From Lysobacter firmicutimachus (GTDB lineage: Bacteria > Pseudomonadota > Gammaproteobacteria > Xanthomonadales > Xanthomonadaceae), in NCBI RefSeq assembly GCF_037027445.1, contig NZ_JBANDL010000002.1, positions 4,154,001 to 4,218,000 on the forward strand: a stretch of 64,000 nt of DNA, given 5' to 3'. Shown piece after piece: positions 1 to 8,342 of this stretch. A program made the position numbers and the translations under genes. Position 1 is the stretch's first letter, and each line of letters starts with the position of its first letter. Under the pieces are notes generated by a model. That model was not told where the DNA came from. It saw only the letters and a list, made by a program, of their open reading frames with translations, and did no database searches.

Positions 1-2253
1 CCACTGCAGCAGACCCAGCGGATTCAACAGCGGCAGCCACGGCAGCGGCGAAGACGACGCCGGGTCGAAGGCGTACGCTGCGATCGCGGCCCACGCCGCC
101 AACAGGAACGAGGCCAGCGCCGGCGCACGCCAACGCGGCAATTGCGCCGCCACCGGCCAGCCGACGACGCGTGGGCGCCACAGCAACAAGGCCGCGCTCA
201 ACAACATCGGCAGCAGCACCGCGGCCGCGGTCCAGCCGCTGCCATAGATCTCGTCGAGCGGCACGGCGCGGCCGTCCGGACGCAGCCAGCGATGCAGGCC
301 GATGCCGATCGCCAAGACCCAGGCCCACAGCCAACCGCTGTGCGCGAAACCGAGCTCGGGCCCGGCACGCTCGCGCAGCGCGGCCAGGCTGCGCGCGCCG
401 CACAGCGCGTACACCGTCCAGGCCAGCCACCCCAGAGCGGCGAACGGCTGCCCGTGCGCTTCGACCTGGGCGAACAGCAGCGGCACGGCCGCGAGCAGGG
501 CCAGGGTCGCGGTCGCCGACAGCGCGCGCCAATCGTGGCGACGGAACACCTCGGCCGCGGCCAGGCCGGTCGCGGCGACCAGCATCAGTACGGCGTCGAC
601 GCGTTCGCGCGCTGCGACAAATTCGGCGATCTCGCTGCCGACCGCGCCCAGCCACCAGGCCAGTCCCCAGACGTAGTACGGCAGCGCCAGCCGCGGCGCG
701 GCGCTGCGGCGATGGCTCCAGGCGCTGGCGAAACCGGCGCCGGCGATCAGCAAGGCGCCGGCGAAGCTGGGGTTGAGCAACGGCCGCTGCGCGTCCCAGA
801 CCGCATCGCTGGCGCCGATCGCGAATGCGAACGCGGCGGCCAGTTGCAGGCCGGCGCCGGTCAGTTGCGGCAGCGGGCGCCGCTGGCGCAGCCCCAGCCA
901 GACCAGGGCCGCGCCTTCCAGCGCGAACACGCAGGCGGTGGCCTCGGCGGCCAACGCCAGCGGGATGGCCAGGGTCGCGAAGCCGACCGCAAGCAAGGCA
1001 TAGGGCGTGGCCAGGCCGAGGAAGCGCGGGTCGCGACGCAGGCCAACGGCCAGCAGCGCGTACAGCGCGCCCAGGCCCAGGGCGCAGAACGCCAGCGGCA
1101 TGCGCTCGCCTTCGAGCAAGCCGGCCTGCAGCGAGAACGCGATCAACGGCGTGCCGAACACCAGGCAGCCGTCGATCAGATCGCGTCGGCCGGCGGCGCG
1201 GCGGCGCGCGTACAGCACCGGGATCAGCAGGTAGAAGGCGAAGAACAGCAACAGGAAGGGTTCGCTGCTGGCGAAATGCTCGGGCCGGTAGCGCAGCACG
1301 CCCCACAAGGTGCCGATGCCCCAGGTGAAAGCGAAGCCGAGCAGGTTCAGCGCGCGCCACGGCCGCCACCAGGCGATGGCGAAGATGCCGGCGTTGAGGA
1401 CGGCGTAGTAGCCGAACAGGGCGACATGGTTGCCCGAGCCGGTCGACAGCCAGATCGGCGCGAGGAAACCGGCCAGTATCGCCAGCACCGCCAGCGCGAG
1501 CGCGTTCTGCCGCACCGCCAGCACGCCGGCGCCGGCGACCAGGGCCACGCTGAGGCCGAACGCGGCGCCGGCCGGGATCATGCCGTAAAGCTTGAACGCC
1601 GCGAACACCACCAGCAGCAGCACGCCGATCGCACCGCCCTGCAGGCTCAACGCGAACGCGCGCTTGCGCTCGCGCTGGCGCCAGCCGAACACCAGCCCGG
1701 CCATCGCCGCCAGGGCCACGCCGCTCAGGCGCAACTCCATCGGCAGGCGCATCCAGCCTTGATCGCTGGCGTACTTGAGCAAAGCCGCGACGCCGGCGAA
1801 CAGCACCAGCACGCCGACCTTGACCGGCACGTTGCCCTCGCTGAACCAGCGCCGCAACCAGCGCAGGCCAAGGGTGAACACATCCGGCGGCGGCGGCGCG
1901 GCCGGCGCTCGCGGCGAGGCCGGGCGCGGCGGCAACGTGGGCGGCGCGACCGCCGGCGCGGCGCGCGCGGCGGCCGGCGGCGCGGACGGCAACGGCGGCG
2001 GCTCGGGGGCGGCGGGCACCGGACCGGCCTGGGCAGCGGCCGGCGCCGGGGGCGCCGGCCGTGGCGGCGCTTCGCGCGCCATGCGCTCGGCCAGGGTCGG
2101 CGCGCGCGCTTCGGCCTCGCTGCGCAGGCCGGTCAGCGCGCGCTCCAGCTCGGCCACGCGCGACTTCAGCCCGGCGATCTGGACCAGGGCGACCACCAGC
2201 AGGACCGGCACCAGCAGCACCGCCAGCGCCAGCAACACGAGTAGTGATTCCAT
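1..2253 (-). CDS. DUF2339 family multi-pass membrane protein (3' end cut by window)
   Basis: The protein starts at the ATG at 2253 and is still open at base 1, so the C-terminus is missing. The N-terminus is one hydrophobic helix (MESLLVLLALAVLLVPVLLV) followed by a short coiled segment (AELERALTGLRSEAEAR). A long Ala/Pro-rich linker follows, up to about residue 125. The rest is a near-continuous series of 15-20 transmembrane helices starting near WLRRWFSEGNVPVKVGVLVLF. This architecture (N-terminal anchor, coil, Pro-rich linker, many helices) and the GNVPVKVGVLVLFAGVAALLKYA-type block are typical of the DUF2339 family of inner-membrane proteins, whose biochemical role is unknown. It is divergent from the riboswitch-nrdA unit and shares its upstream gap. 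No function should be assigned beyond membrane protein. Confidence 0.85.
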   Translation of the reverse strand, partial: MESLLVLLALAVLLVPVLLVVALVQIAGLKSRVAELERALTGLRSEAEARAPTLAERMAREAPPRPAPPAPAAAQAGPVPAAPEPPPLPSAPPAAARAAPAVAPPTLPPRPASPRAPAAPPPPDVFTLGLRWLRRWFSEGNVPVKVGVLVLFAGVAALLKYASDQGWMRLPMELRLSGVALAAMAGLVFGWRQRERKRAFALSLQGGAIGVLLLVVFAAFKLYGMIPAGAAFGLSVALVAGAGVLAVRQNALALAVLAILAGFLAPIWLSTGSGNHVALFGYYAVLNAGIFAIAWWRPWRALNLLGFAFTWGIGTLWGVLRYRPEHFASSEPFLLLFFAFYLLIPVLYARRRAAGRRDLIDGCLVFGTPLIAFSLQAGLLEGERMPLAFCALGLGALYALLAVGLRRDPRFLGLATPYALLAVGFATLAIPLALAAEATACVFALEGAALVWLGLRQRRPLPQLTGAGLQLAAAFAFAIGASDAVWDAQRPLLNPSFAGALLIAGAGFASAWSHRRSAAPRLALPYYVWGLAWWLGAVGSEIAEFVAARERVDAVLMLVAATGLAAAEVFRRHDWRALSATATLALLAAVPLLFAQVEAHGQPFAALGWLAWTVYALCGARSLAALRERAGPELGFAHSGWLWAWVLAIGIGLHRWLRPDGRAVPLDEIYGSGWTAAAVLLPMLLSAALLLWRPRVVGWPVAAQLPRWRAPALASFLLAAWAAIAAYAFDPASSSPLPWLPLLNPLGLLQW

Positions 2254-2355
2254 CACGTTTTCCCGGTCCTTATGCCGCGCACGTTACACCATGCCGGGCT
2301 TGGCGATTAAGGGGCTTGACGCTCCCTGCACATCGCCTCCTCACCAGATATCGCG

Positions 2356-2384
2356 TTGACGGATCGACCGAACCACACTATGTT
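2356..2384 (+). promoter_or_regulatory. Sigma70-type promoter of the B12 riboswitch-nrdAB transcript
   Basis: A TTGACG -35 hexamer (2356-2361) is followed after exactly 17 bases by TATGTT (2379-2384). Transcription from such a promoter would start about seven bases on, near 2391. That is the first base of the riboswitch P1 strand GTCGG. The agreement between predicted start and aptamer edge is the main support. The start site itself is inferred. Confidence 0.75.
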
Positions 2385-2390
2385 GTGCCC

Positions 2391-2655
2391 GTCGGTGCCG
2401 GTCGCGAGATCGGCTGAAAAGGGAAGCCGGTAGGGGCATGGCGTTGGACGCCGCCCGAAGCCGGCGCTGCCCCGCAGCGGTATGGGAAACGAACGGGTCA
2501 TGGCACTGGGCGGAGCGCCTGGGAAGCGGCCCTAGTAGGAGGAACGAGCCGAGAGCGCAGAGACCTGAGCAGCGAACGAGCGGTCGCCCCGCTCTCACTC
2601 TCATGTCTCTGCGCTCTTTCTCGCTCTGAAGTCCCGAGCCCGAAGACCTGCCGAC
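2391..2655 (+). ncRNA. Cobalamin (B12) riboswitch upstream of nrdAB
   Basis: The conserved blocks of an adenosylcobalamin aptamer appear in order: AAAAGGGAAGCCGGT near 2416, CTGCCCCGCAGCGGTATGGG near 2467, GGCACTGGGCGG and CCTGGGAAGCGGCC near 2500-2530, AGTAGGAG, and the B12 box AGCCCGAAGACCTGCC at 2637-2652. GTCGG (2391-2395) and CCGAC (2651-2655) can form closing stem P1. An unusually long peripheral hairpin sits before the B12 box: AGAGCGCAGAGAC near 2553 pairs with GTCTCTGCGCTCT near 2605. In this family cobalamin binding lowers expression of the downstream gene. Here that gene is the B12-independent class Ia ribonucleotide reductase, so B12 sufficiency should switch it down. Confidence 0.93.
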
Positions 2656-2682
2656 AGCCGCGCGCCTGCACACCGCGCGGTA

Positions 2683-2715
2683 CCGGCCCAGGAGTCTTCG
2701 GGGGAAGACGGCCGG
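2683..2715 (+). promoter_or_regulatory. Candidate expression-platform hairpin of the nrdA riboswitch
   Basis: CCGGCC (2683-2688), a five-base bulge, GTCTTC (2694-2699), GGGG loop, GAAGAC (2704-2709) and GGCCGG (2710-2715) form a strong two-part stem. The segment GTCTTCGGG (2694-2702) is also exactly complementary to CCCGAAGAC (2639-2647) of the B12 box. The two pairings exclude each other, as expected of a switch: aptamer plus hairpin, or anti-aptamer. No U-run follows, so this is not a standard intrinsic terminator. The mechanism (Rho-dependent or translational) is not visible. The remaining leader to the nrdA start is about 250 GC-rich bases in which I see no gene. Confidence 0.5.
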
Positions 2716-2967
2716 TGTCGCAACGCGAGGGCCTCACGGCCGTCGCGTCCGTCCGTTTCGGCGCCACGCGCGGAACGGACCGCGCCCGTCTCGGCGCGTG
2801 CGACACCCTGCCAGCACGCTCCGGAGTTTCCGCGCCCGCGGGGGCACGGCCGTGCCATCGGCGACGCCGCGCGCGCGGCCCGTCGCGATGGCGCGTCCGC
2901 GTCCTCCGCACGCCGCCTTCGCGGGAAGGTCCGGCGACCCGTGCGCCCTTGCCCCGGAGTAACGCCC

Positions 2968-5439
2968 ATGACCACGCTCGCCACCGATCCTTCCGTCGCC
3001 GCCGCCCCCGCCGGCGCCGCTTCGCCCCGCCAGGACGCGTCCGCCGCGCCCGGCTTCGCCCTGACCCCGCCCGCGGCCAACCTCACCATGAGCGTGACCA
3101 AGCGCAGCGGCCGCCGCGAACCGGTCGATCTGAACAAGATCGTGCGCGCGGTGACCCGTTGCGGCGAGGGCCTGTACTCGGTGGATCCGATGCGCGTGGC
3201 CACCCGCACCATCTCCGGCCTGTACGACGGCGCGACCACGCGCGAACTCGACGAACTGTCGATCCGCACCGCCGCCCTGCTGACCGCCGAGGAGCCCGAA
3301 TACGGCCGCCTCGCCGCGCGCCTGCTGGCGGGGGTGATCGAAAAGGAAGTCGCCGGGATCGAGATCCACGCCTTCTCGCAGTCGATCCAGCGCGGCCATG
3401 AGCTGGGCCTGATCAACCAGCGCCTGCTCGAATTCGTCCAGGCCAACGCGCGCAAGCTCAACGACGCGATCGACCGCAGCCTGGACGCCAAGTTCGACTA
3501 CTTCGGCCTGCGCACCCTGTACGACCGCTACCTGCTGCGCCACCCGACCGCGCGCACCGTGATCGAAACCCCGCAGCAGTTCTTCCTGCGCATCGCCTGC
3601 GCGCTGAGCGAAGACGTCGGCGACGCGCTGGCGCTGTACCGGCGCATGGCCCAGCTCGACTACATCCCGTCCTCGCCGACCCTGTTCAACGCCGGCACCA
3701 CCCACGAGCAGTTGTCGAGCTGCTTCCTGCTGGATTCGCCGGACGATTCGCTGGAAGCGATCTACAAGCGCTACATGGACGTGGCCAAGCTGAGCAAGTT
3801 CAGCGGCGGCATCGGCCTGAGCTACACCCGCATCCGCTCGCGCGGCTCGCTGATCCGCTCCACCAACGGCCTGTCCAACGGCATCGTGCCGTGGCTCAAG
3901 ACCCTCGACGCCTCGGTCGCCGCGGTCAACCAGGGCGGCAAGCGCAAGGGCGCGGCCTGCGTCTACCTGGAACCGTGGCACGCCGACGTCGAAGAGTTCC
4001 TGGAGCTGCGCGACAACACCGGCGACGAAGCGCGCCGCACCCACAACCTCAACCTGGCCAACTGGATTCCGGACGAATTCATGCGCCGGGTCGAGGCCGA
4101 TGGCGAGTGGTCGCTGTTCGACCCGGCCAAGGTGCCGCAACTGACCGACCTGTGGGGCGAGGCGTTCGAGCGCGCCTACCACGCCGCCGAAGCCGCCGGC
4201 CTGGCGACCAAGAAGGTCAAGGCGCGCGACCTCTACGGCCGGATGATGCGCACCCTGGCGCAGACCGGCAACGGCTGGATGAACTTCAAGGACAAGTCCA
4301 ACCGCGCCTGCAACCAGACCCTGTGCGACGGCAACGTGGTCCACCTGTCCAACCTGTGCACCGAGATCCTCGAGGTGACCTCGCAGGACGAAACCGCGGT
4401 GTGCAACCTGGGCTCGATCAATCTCTCCCACCACGTCGAGATTTTCGAGGACGGCAAGGGCGCATTCGACTTCGACAAGCTGGCCGAGACCGTGCGCCTG
4501 GCCGTGCGCCAGCTCGACCGGGTGATCGACCTGAACTTCTACCCGATCGAGACCGCTCGCCGCGCCAACCTCAAGTGGCGCCCGGTCGGCCTCGGCGCGA
4601 TGGGCCTGCAGGACGTGTTCTTCAAGCTGCGCCTGCCGTTCGACTCCGAACCGGCGCGCAAGCTCGGCCGCGAGATCGCCGAAGCCATCTACTTCCACGC
4701 CCTGGCGGCGTCGAACGAACTGGCGATCGAGCACGGCAAGCACCCCAGCTTCGACGACACCCGCGCCAGCGCCGGCGAACTGCAGTTCGAGGCCTGGGGC
4801 GTGGAGCCCTCGCAGCCGGAACGCTGGACCGAGCTGCGCGCGCGGATCAAGCAGCACGGCCTGCGCAACTCGCTGCTGGTGGCGATCGCCCCGACCGCGA
4901 CCATCGCCTCGATCGCCGGCTGCTACGAATGCATCGAACCGCAGGTATCGAACCTGTTCAAGCGCGAGACTCTGTCCGGCGACTTCCTGGTGGTCAACAA
5001 GTACCTGGTCGAGGAGCTCAAGCGCCTGGGCCTGTGGACCGCCGACATGCGCGACCGGATCAAGATGGCCGAAGGCTCGATCCAGTCGGTGAACGAGATT
5101 CCCGAATCGCTGCGCCAGGTCTACCGCACCGCCTGGGAGCTGCCGATGCGCTCGCTGATCGACATGGCCGCCGACCGCGGCGCGTTCATCGACCAGAGCC
5201 AGTCGCTCAACCTGTTCATCGAGAGCCCCAACATCGGCCAGCTCAGCTCGATGTACATGTACGCCTGGAAGAAGGGCCTGAAGACCACCTACTACCTGCG
5301 CTCGCGCCCGGCGACCAAGATCGCCAAGACCACGGTCAGCGCCCCGGCGGCCGCGACCGCGCCGAAGCCGGAGTACACGCCCAGCGAAGCGATCGCCTGC
5401 TCGCTGGAAAACCCGGAAGCCTGCGAAGCCTGCCAGTAA
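2968..5439 (+). CDS. nrdA: Class Ia ribonucleoside-diphosphate reductase, alpha subunit
   Basis: This is the large catalytic subunit reducing ribonucleoside diphosphates to deoxyribonucleotides. The ATG at 2968 is chosen because GGAG lies eight bases upstream; an in-frame GTG at 2941 has no such site. It is 823 residues long. Residues 41-130 form an ATP-cone for allosteric activity control. The active-site cysteines are visible: C252 (EQLSSCFLLD) pairs with C479 (AVCNLGSINL), and C464 in NLCTEI is the expected thiyl cysteine with its partner Glu466. The C-terminal redox pair is present as CxxC (C819, C822) in the tail EACEACQ, for reduction by thioredoxin/glutaredoxin. nrdB follows after a repeat element. 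The gene lies behind a cobalamin riboswitch, which suggests that a B12-dependent reductase also exists in the genome (inference). Confidence 0.97.
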   Translation: MTTLATDPSVAAAPAGAASPRQDASAAPGFALTPPAANLTMSVTKRSGRREPVDLNKIVRAVTRCGEGLYSVDPMRVATRTISGLYDGATTRELDELSIRTAALLTAEEPEYGRLAARLLAGVIEKEVAGIEIHAFSQSIQRGHELGLINQRLLEFVQANARKLNDAIDRSLDAKFDYFGLRTLYDRYLLRHPTARTVIETPQQFFLRIACALSEDVGDALALYRRMAQLDYIPSSPTLFNAGTTHEQLSSCFLLDSPDDSLEAIYKRYMDVAKLSKFSGGIGLSYTRIRSRGSLIRSTNGLSNGIVPWLKTLDASVAAVNQGGKRKGAACVYLEPWHADVEEFLELRDNTGDEARRTHNLNLANWIPDEFMRRVEADGEWSLFDPAKVPQLTDLWGEAFERAYHAAEAAGLATKKVKARDLYGRMMRTLAQTGNGWMNFKDKSNRACNQTLCDGNVVHLSNLCTEILEVTSQDETAVCNLGSINLSHHVEIFEDGKGAFDFDKLAETVRLAVRQLDRVIDLNFYPIETARRANLKWRPVGLGAMGLQDVFFKLRLPFDSEPARKLGREIAEAIYFHALAASNELAIEHGKHPSFDDTRASAGELQFEAWGVEPSQPERWTELRARIKQHGLRNSLLVAIAPTATIASIAGCYECIEPQVSNLFKRETLSGDFLVVNKYLVEELKRLGLWTADMRDRIKMAEGSIQSVNEIPESLRQVYRTAWELPMRSLIDMAADRGAFIDQSQSLNLFIESPNIGQLSSMYMYAWKKGLKTTYYLRSRPATKIAKTTVSAPAAATAPKPEYTPSEAIACSLENPEACEACQ

Positions 5440-5453
5440 CGACCACCCTGTTC

Positions 5454-5542
5454 CTGTAGGAGCGACGCGAGTCGCGACCGCGACATCGCGCATACGGCGC
5501 GAGCTTGCGACCCCGCGGTCGCGGCTCGCGCCGCTCCTACAG
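5454..5542. repeat. REP-type palindromic element between nrdA and nrdB
   Basis: An 89-base imperfect palindrome. The left end reads CTGTAGGAGCGACGCGAGTC and the right end is its complement, ...GCGCCGCTCCTACAG, with complementary GTCGCGACCGCGAC and GTCGCGG inner segments. The same end sequence (GGCTTACGCCGCTCCTACAG) recurs near 12875-12895 and 13050-13072. It fits the dispersed extragenic palindromes of Xanthomonadaceae. The hairpin may stop or stabilise the nrdA-nrdB transcript. Confidence 0.85.
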
Positions 5543-5562
5543 GGCTGCATCAAGGAACCACG

Positions 5563-6579
5563 ATGTCCATCGCTCCGCCCCGCCTGCTCGACCCCGGCTT
5601 CGATCTCACCCTGCGCCCGATGCGCTACGCGCAGTTCTACGAGATGTACCGCGACGCGATCCGCAACACCTGGACCGTCGAGGAGGTCGATTTCTCCCAG
5701 GACGTCAACGACCTCAAGCACAAGTTCGGCCCGGCCGAACGCCATCTGGTCGAGCGCCTGGTCGCGTTCTTCGCCACCGGCGACAGCATCGTCGCTAACA
5801 ACCTGGTGCTGAACCTGTACCAGCACATCAACGCGCCGGAAGCGCGCATGTACCTGTCGCGACAGCTGTACGAGGAAGCGCTGCACGTGCAGTTCTACCT
5901 GACCCTGCTCGACACCTACCTGCCCGATCCCAACGAGCGCGCCAAGGCCTTCGCCGCGGTAGAGAACATTCCCTCGATCCGGGCCAAGGCCGAGTTCTGC
6001 TTCCGCTGGATCGACTCGATCCAGGGCCTCAAGCGCATCGAGACCCGCGAACAGCGCCGCCAGTTCCTGCTCAACCTGATCTGCTTCGCCGGCTGCATCG
6101 AAGGTCTGTTCTTCTTCGCCGCCTTCGCCTACGTCTACTACCTGCGTTCGCGCGGCCTGCTCAACGGCCTGGCCTCCGGCACCAACTGGGTGTTTCGCGA
6201 CGAGAGCTGCCACATGGCGTTCGCGTTCGAGGTCATCCGCACCGCGCGCGAGGAAGAGCCCGACCTGTTCGACGCCGACCTGCGCGCGCAGGTGGTGAAG
6301 ATGTTCGAAGAAGCGGTGGAGTGCGAGTACCTGTTCGCCCAGGACGTGTTGTCCGGCGGCGTGGTCGGCCTGTCGCTGAAGGACATGCGCCAGTACCTGC
6401 AGTACTGCGCCGACCAGCGCATGGTCCAGCTCGGCCTGCCCAAGCACTTCGGCGCGACCAATCCGTTCGCCTTCATGGATCTGCAGGACGTGCAGGAAGT
6501 GACCAACTTCTTCGAGCGCCGGGTCTCGGCCTACCAGGTCGGCGTGCAGGGCGAAGTCGCGTTCGACGAAGCGTTCTGA
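5563..6579 (+). CDS. nrdB: Class Ia ribonucleoside-diphosphate reductase, beta subunit
   Basis: The 338-residue radical-generating subunit that pairs with NrdA. The diiron/tyrosyl site is readable: E105-x-x-H108-x3-Y112 in EEALHVQFY corresponds to the Glu-His-Tyr radical motif of class Ia/Ib beta subunits, so the radical tyrosine is retained and this is not a Tyr-less class Ic form. The second metal-ligand helix is NWVFRDESCHMAFAFEVI (Glu, His). The start ATG at 5563 follows an AAGGA-type site. It is probably co-transcribed with nrdA across the REP element and so shares the B12 riboswitch. An 11-bp hairpin follows the stop. Confidence 0.96.
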   Translation: MSIAPPRLLDPGFDLTLRPMRYAQFYEMYRDAIRNTWTVEEVDFSQDVNDLKHKFGPAERHLVERLVAFFATGDSIVANNLVLNLYQHINAPEARMYLSRQLYEEALHVQFYLTLLDTYLPDPNERAKAFAAVENIPSIRAKAEFCFRWIDSIQGLKRIETREQRRQFLLNLICFAGCIEGLFFFAAFAYVYYLRSRGLLNGLASGTNWVFRDESCHMAFAFEVIRTAREEEPDLFDADLRAQVVKMFEEAVECEYLFAQDVLSGGVVGLSLKDMRQYLQYCADQRMVQLGLPKHFGATNPFAFMDLQDVQEVTNFFERRVSAYQVGVQGEVAFDEAF

Positions 6580-6589
6580 TCCACGAAAG

Positions 6590-6615
6590 CCCCTCTCCCG
6601 CCGACGGGAGAGGGG
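6590..6615. terminator. Hairpin downstream of nrdB (CCCTCTCCCG palindrome)
   Basis: CCCCTCTCCCG (6590-6600), a CCGA loop and CGGGAGAGGGG (6605-6615) form a perfect 11-bp stem followed by CTGGGGTGAGGGCG. This hairpin plus GGGGTGAGGG tail is a common dispersed element of GC-rich Proteobacteria. It has no U-run, so termination is inferred from position only. Confidence 0.55.
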
Positions 6616-6738
6616 CTGGGGTGAGGGCGCGCCTCCGCCCGGCGTCGTGGTCGCCCCCGTCCCTCTCCCCAACCTCTCGGCCCTGCGCTTGCTTCGCTCG
6701 CCGCCAGCGTGGGAGACGCCGTTACCTTGCGCTCTGGA

Positions 6739-7152
6739 ATGTTCGAATTCATCGCCTCCCCCGCTGCCGACTCCGCCGCCATGACCGAAGCCCGCATGAC
6801 CGAAATCGTCTTCCCCGACCACACCAACCACCTGGGCACGCTGTTCGGCGGCCAGGCGCTGGCGTGGATGGACAAGGCCGCGTTCATCGCCGCCTCGCGC
6901 TATGCGCGGCGCACCGTGGTCACCGCGCGCTCGGAACAGATCGACTTCCACACCGCGGTGCCCAAGGGCGCGCTGGTCGAGCTGATCGCACGCGTGGTCG
7001 ATACCGGCCGCACCTCGATGCAGGTCGAAGTCGAAATGCACAAGGAAGATCTGCTCTCGGGCGAGTCGCAGCTCGCCACCCGCGGGCGTTTCACCATGAT
7101 CGCGCTCGACGAGACCGGCAAGCCGACGCCGGTGCCGACGCTGCCGCGCTGA
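6739..7152 (+). CDS. Acyl-CoA thioesterase, hotdog fold (YciA-like)
   Basis: A small hotdog-fold thioesterase that would hydrolyse acyl-CoA to free acid plus CoA in the cytoplasm. The family signature is IVFPDHTNHLGTLFGGQALAWMDKAA, with the catalytic Asp in WMDK and the HLGTLFGG turn. The C-terminal half (FHTAVPKGALVELIARVVDTGRTSMQVEVEM) also matches. The start is uncertain. ATG 6739 has a weak CTGGA site. ATG 6781 gives the more usual N-terminus (124 residues) but has no visible site. It stands alone between nrdB and an aldo/keto reductase gene. Substrate range cannot be read from the sequence. Confidence 0.85.
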   Translation: MFEFIASPAADSAAMTEARMTEIVFPDHTNHLGTLFGGQALAWMDKAAFIAASRYARRTVVTARSEQIDFHTAVPKGALVELIARVVDTGRTSMQVEVEMHKEDLLSGESQLATRGRFTMIALDETGKPTPVPTLPR

Positions 7153-7267
7153 ACGACGCGTAGGCCACGCGGCGGCCCACGTCCGCTTCGCCAGCGCAAA
7201 CTGCGGATATTCCGCCTCCACCTCGCTTCCTAGACTGCGCGCACTTCCCCCCGACAGGAACTGCGAT

Positions 7268-8314
7268 ATGCGTCTGGACCATTACCGCACCCTCGGCCGC
7301 TCCGGCCTGCGCGTCAGCCCGGTCAGCCTGGGCACGATGACCTTCGGCGACGACTGGGGCTGGGGCAGCGACCGCGACGAAGCGCGGCGCGTGTTCGATC
7401 TCTACCTCGAACGCGGCGGCAACTTCTTCGACAGCGCCAACTTCTACACCGGCGGAAGCTCCGAGCGCCTGCTCGGCGAATTCGCCCGCGGCCGCCGCGA
7501 CGCGCTGGTGATCGCGACCAAGTATTCGCTGAGCATGGACCCGGCCGATCCCAACGCCGGCGGCAACCATCGCAAGAATCTGCAACGCTCGGTCGACGCC
7601 AGCCTGCGCCGGCTCGGCAGCGACTACATCGACCTGCTGTACCTGCACGCTTGGGACGACACCACGCCGGCGGAAGAGGTGATGCGCGGCTTCGACGATC
7701 TGGTCCGCGCCGGCAAAGTGCTCTACGCCGGCGTTTCCGACCTGCCGGCCTGGCAGGCCGCGCGCATGCAGACCTTGGCCGAGCTGCGCGGCTGGTCGCC
7801 GCTGATCGCGCTGCAGATCGAAGCCAGCCTGGCCCAGCGCGACGGCGAGCGCGAACTGCTGCCGATGGCGCAGGCGCTGGGGCTGGGGGTCACCGCATGG
7901 TCGCCGCTGGCCTCGGGCGTGTTGACCGGCAAGTACGCGCGCAGCGACCTCGACCCGGCCAGCGCCCAGGGCCGGCGTGCGGTGGCGATCGGCAACGGCG
8001 CGCTGACCGAACGCGCGCTGGATATCGCCGAGGTGGTCAAGGCGGTCGCCGCAGAGCTGCAGCGCAGCCCGGCGCAGGTCGCGCTGGCCTGGTTGTTGCA
8101 GCGCCCGCAGGCGATCGTGCCGGTGATCGGCGCGCGCACGCCGGCGCAGCTATTGGAGAATCTGGACGCACTCGACGTGGCGTTCGAACCGGCCCAGTTG
8201 CGACGGCTGGACGAAGCCAGCGCGGTGCGCCTGGGCTTCCCGCACGATTTCCTGGCCCTGCCCGGCATCCGCCAGGCCATGCTCGGCGCACAGCCCATCC
8301 AGCGCGGCTGGTAA
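7268..8314 (+). CDS. Aldo/keto reductase
   Basis: A 348-residue NADPH-dependent oxidoreductase of the aldo/keto reductase superfamily (TIM barrel). Catalytic elements are visible: Asp and Tyr in FFDSANFYTGG, Lys in ATKYSLSMD and His in LLYLHAWDD. The C-terminal NADP-binding part is IVPVIGARTPAQLLENLDAL, close to the YghZ/Tas-like subgroup. The ATG at 7268 has ACAGGAA eight to ten bases upstream. No operon partner is evident. The next gene is convergent with only 28 bases between stops. The natural substrate is unknown. Confidence 0.92.
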   Translation: MRLDHYRTLGRSGLRVSPVSLGTMTFGDDWGWGSDRDEARRVFDLYLERGGNFFDSANFYTGGSSERLLGEFARGRRDALVIATKYSLSMDPADPNAGGNHRKNLQRSVDASLRRLGSDYIDLLYLHAWDDTTPAEEVMRGFDDLVRAGKVLYAGVSDLPAWQAARMQTLAELRGWSPLIALQIEASLAQRDGERELLPMAQALGLGVTAWSPLASGVLTGKYARSDLDPASAQGRRAVAIGNGALTERALDIAEVVKAVAAELQRSPAQVALAWLLQRPQAIVPVIGARTPAQLLENLDALDVAFEPAQLRRLDEASAVRLGFPHDFLALPGIRQAMLGAQPIQRGW

Positions 8315-8342
8315 TCCGCCAGGCGCCGACGCGACGGGCGCT

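Noticed and set aside
142..2244. Long plus-strand frame of Gln/Arg/Gly-rich sequence
   Set aside because: Shadow of the DUF2339 gene, whose opposite-strand translation gives clear transmembrane helices.
2734..7221. A 1495-codon open frame on the minus strand opposite nrdAB
   Set aside because: It is antisense to two fully recognisable enzymes. Its translation has the low-complexity His/Gln/Arg/Val composition of GC-rich shadow frames and matches no domain.
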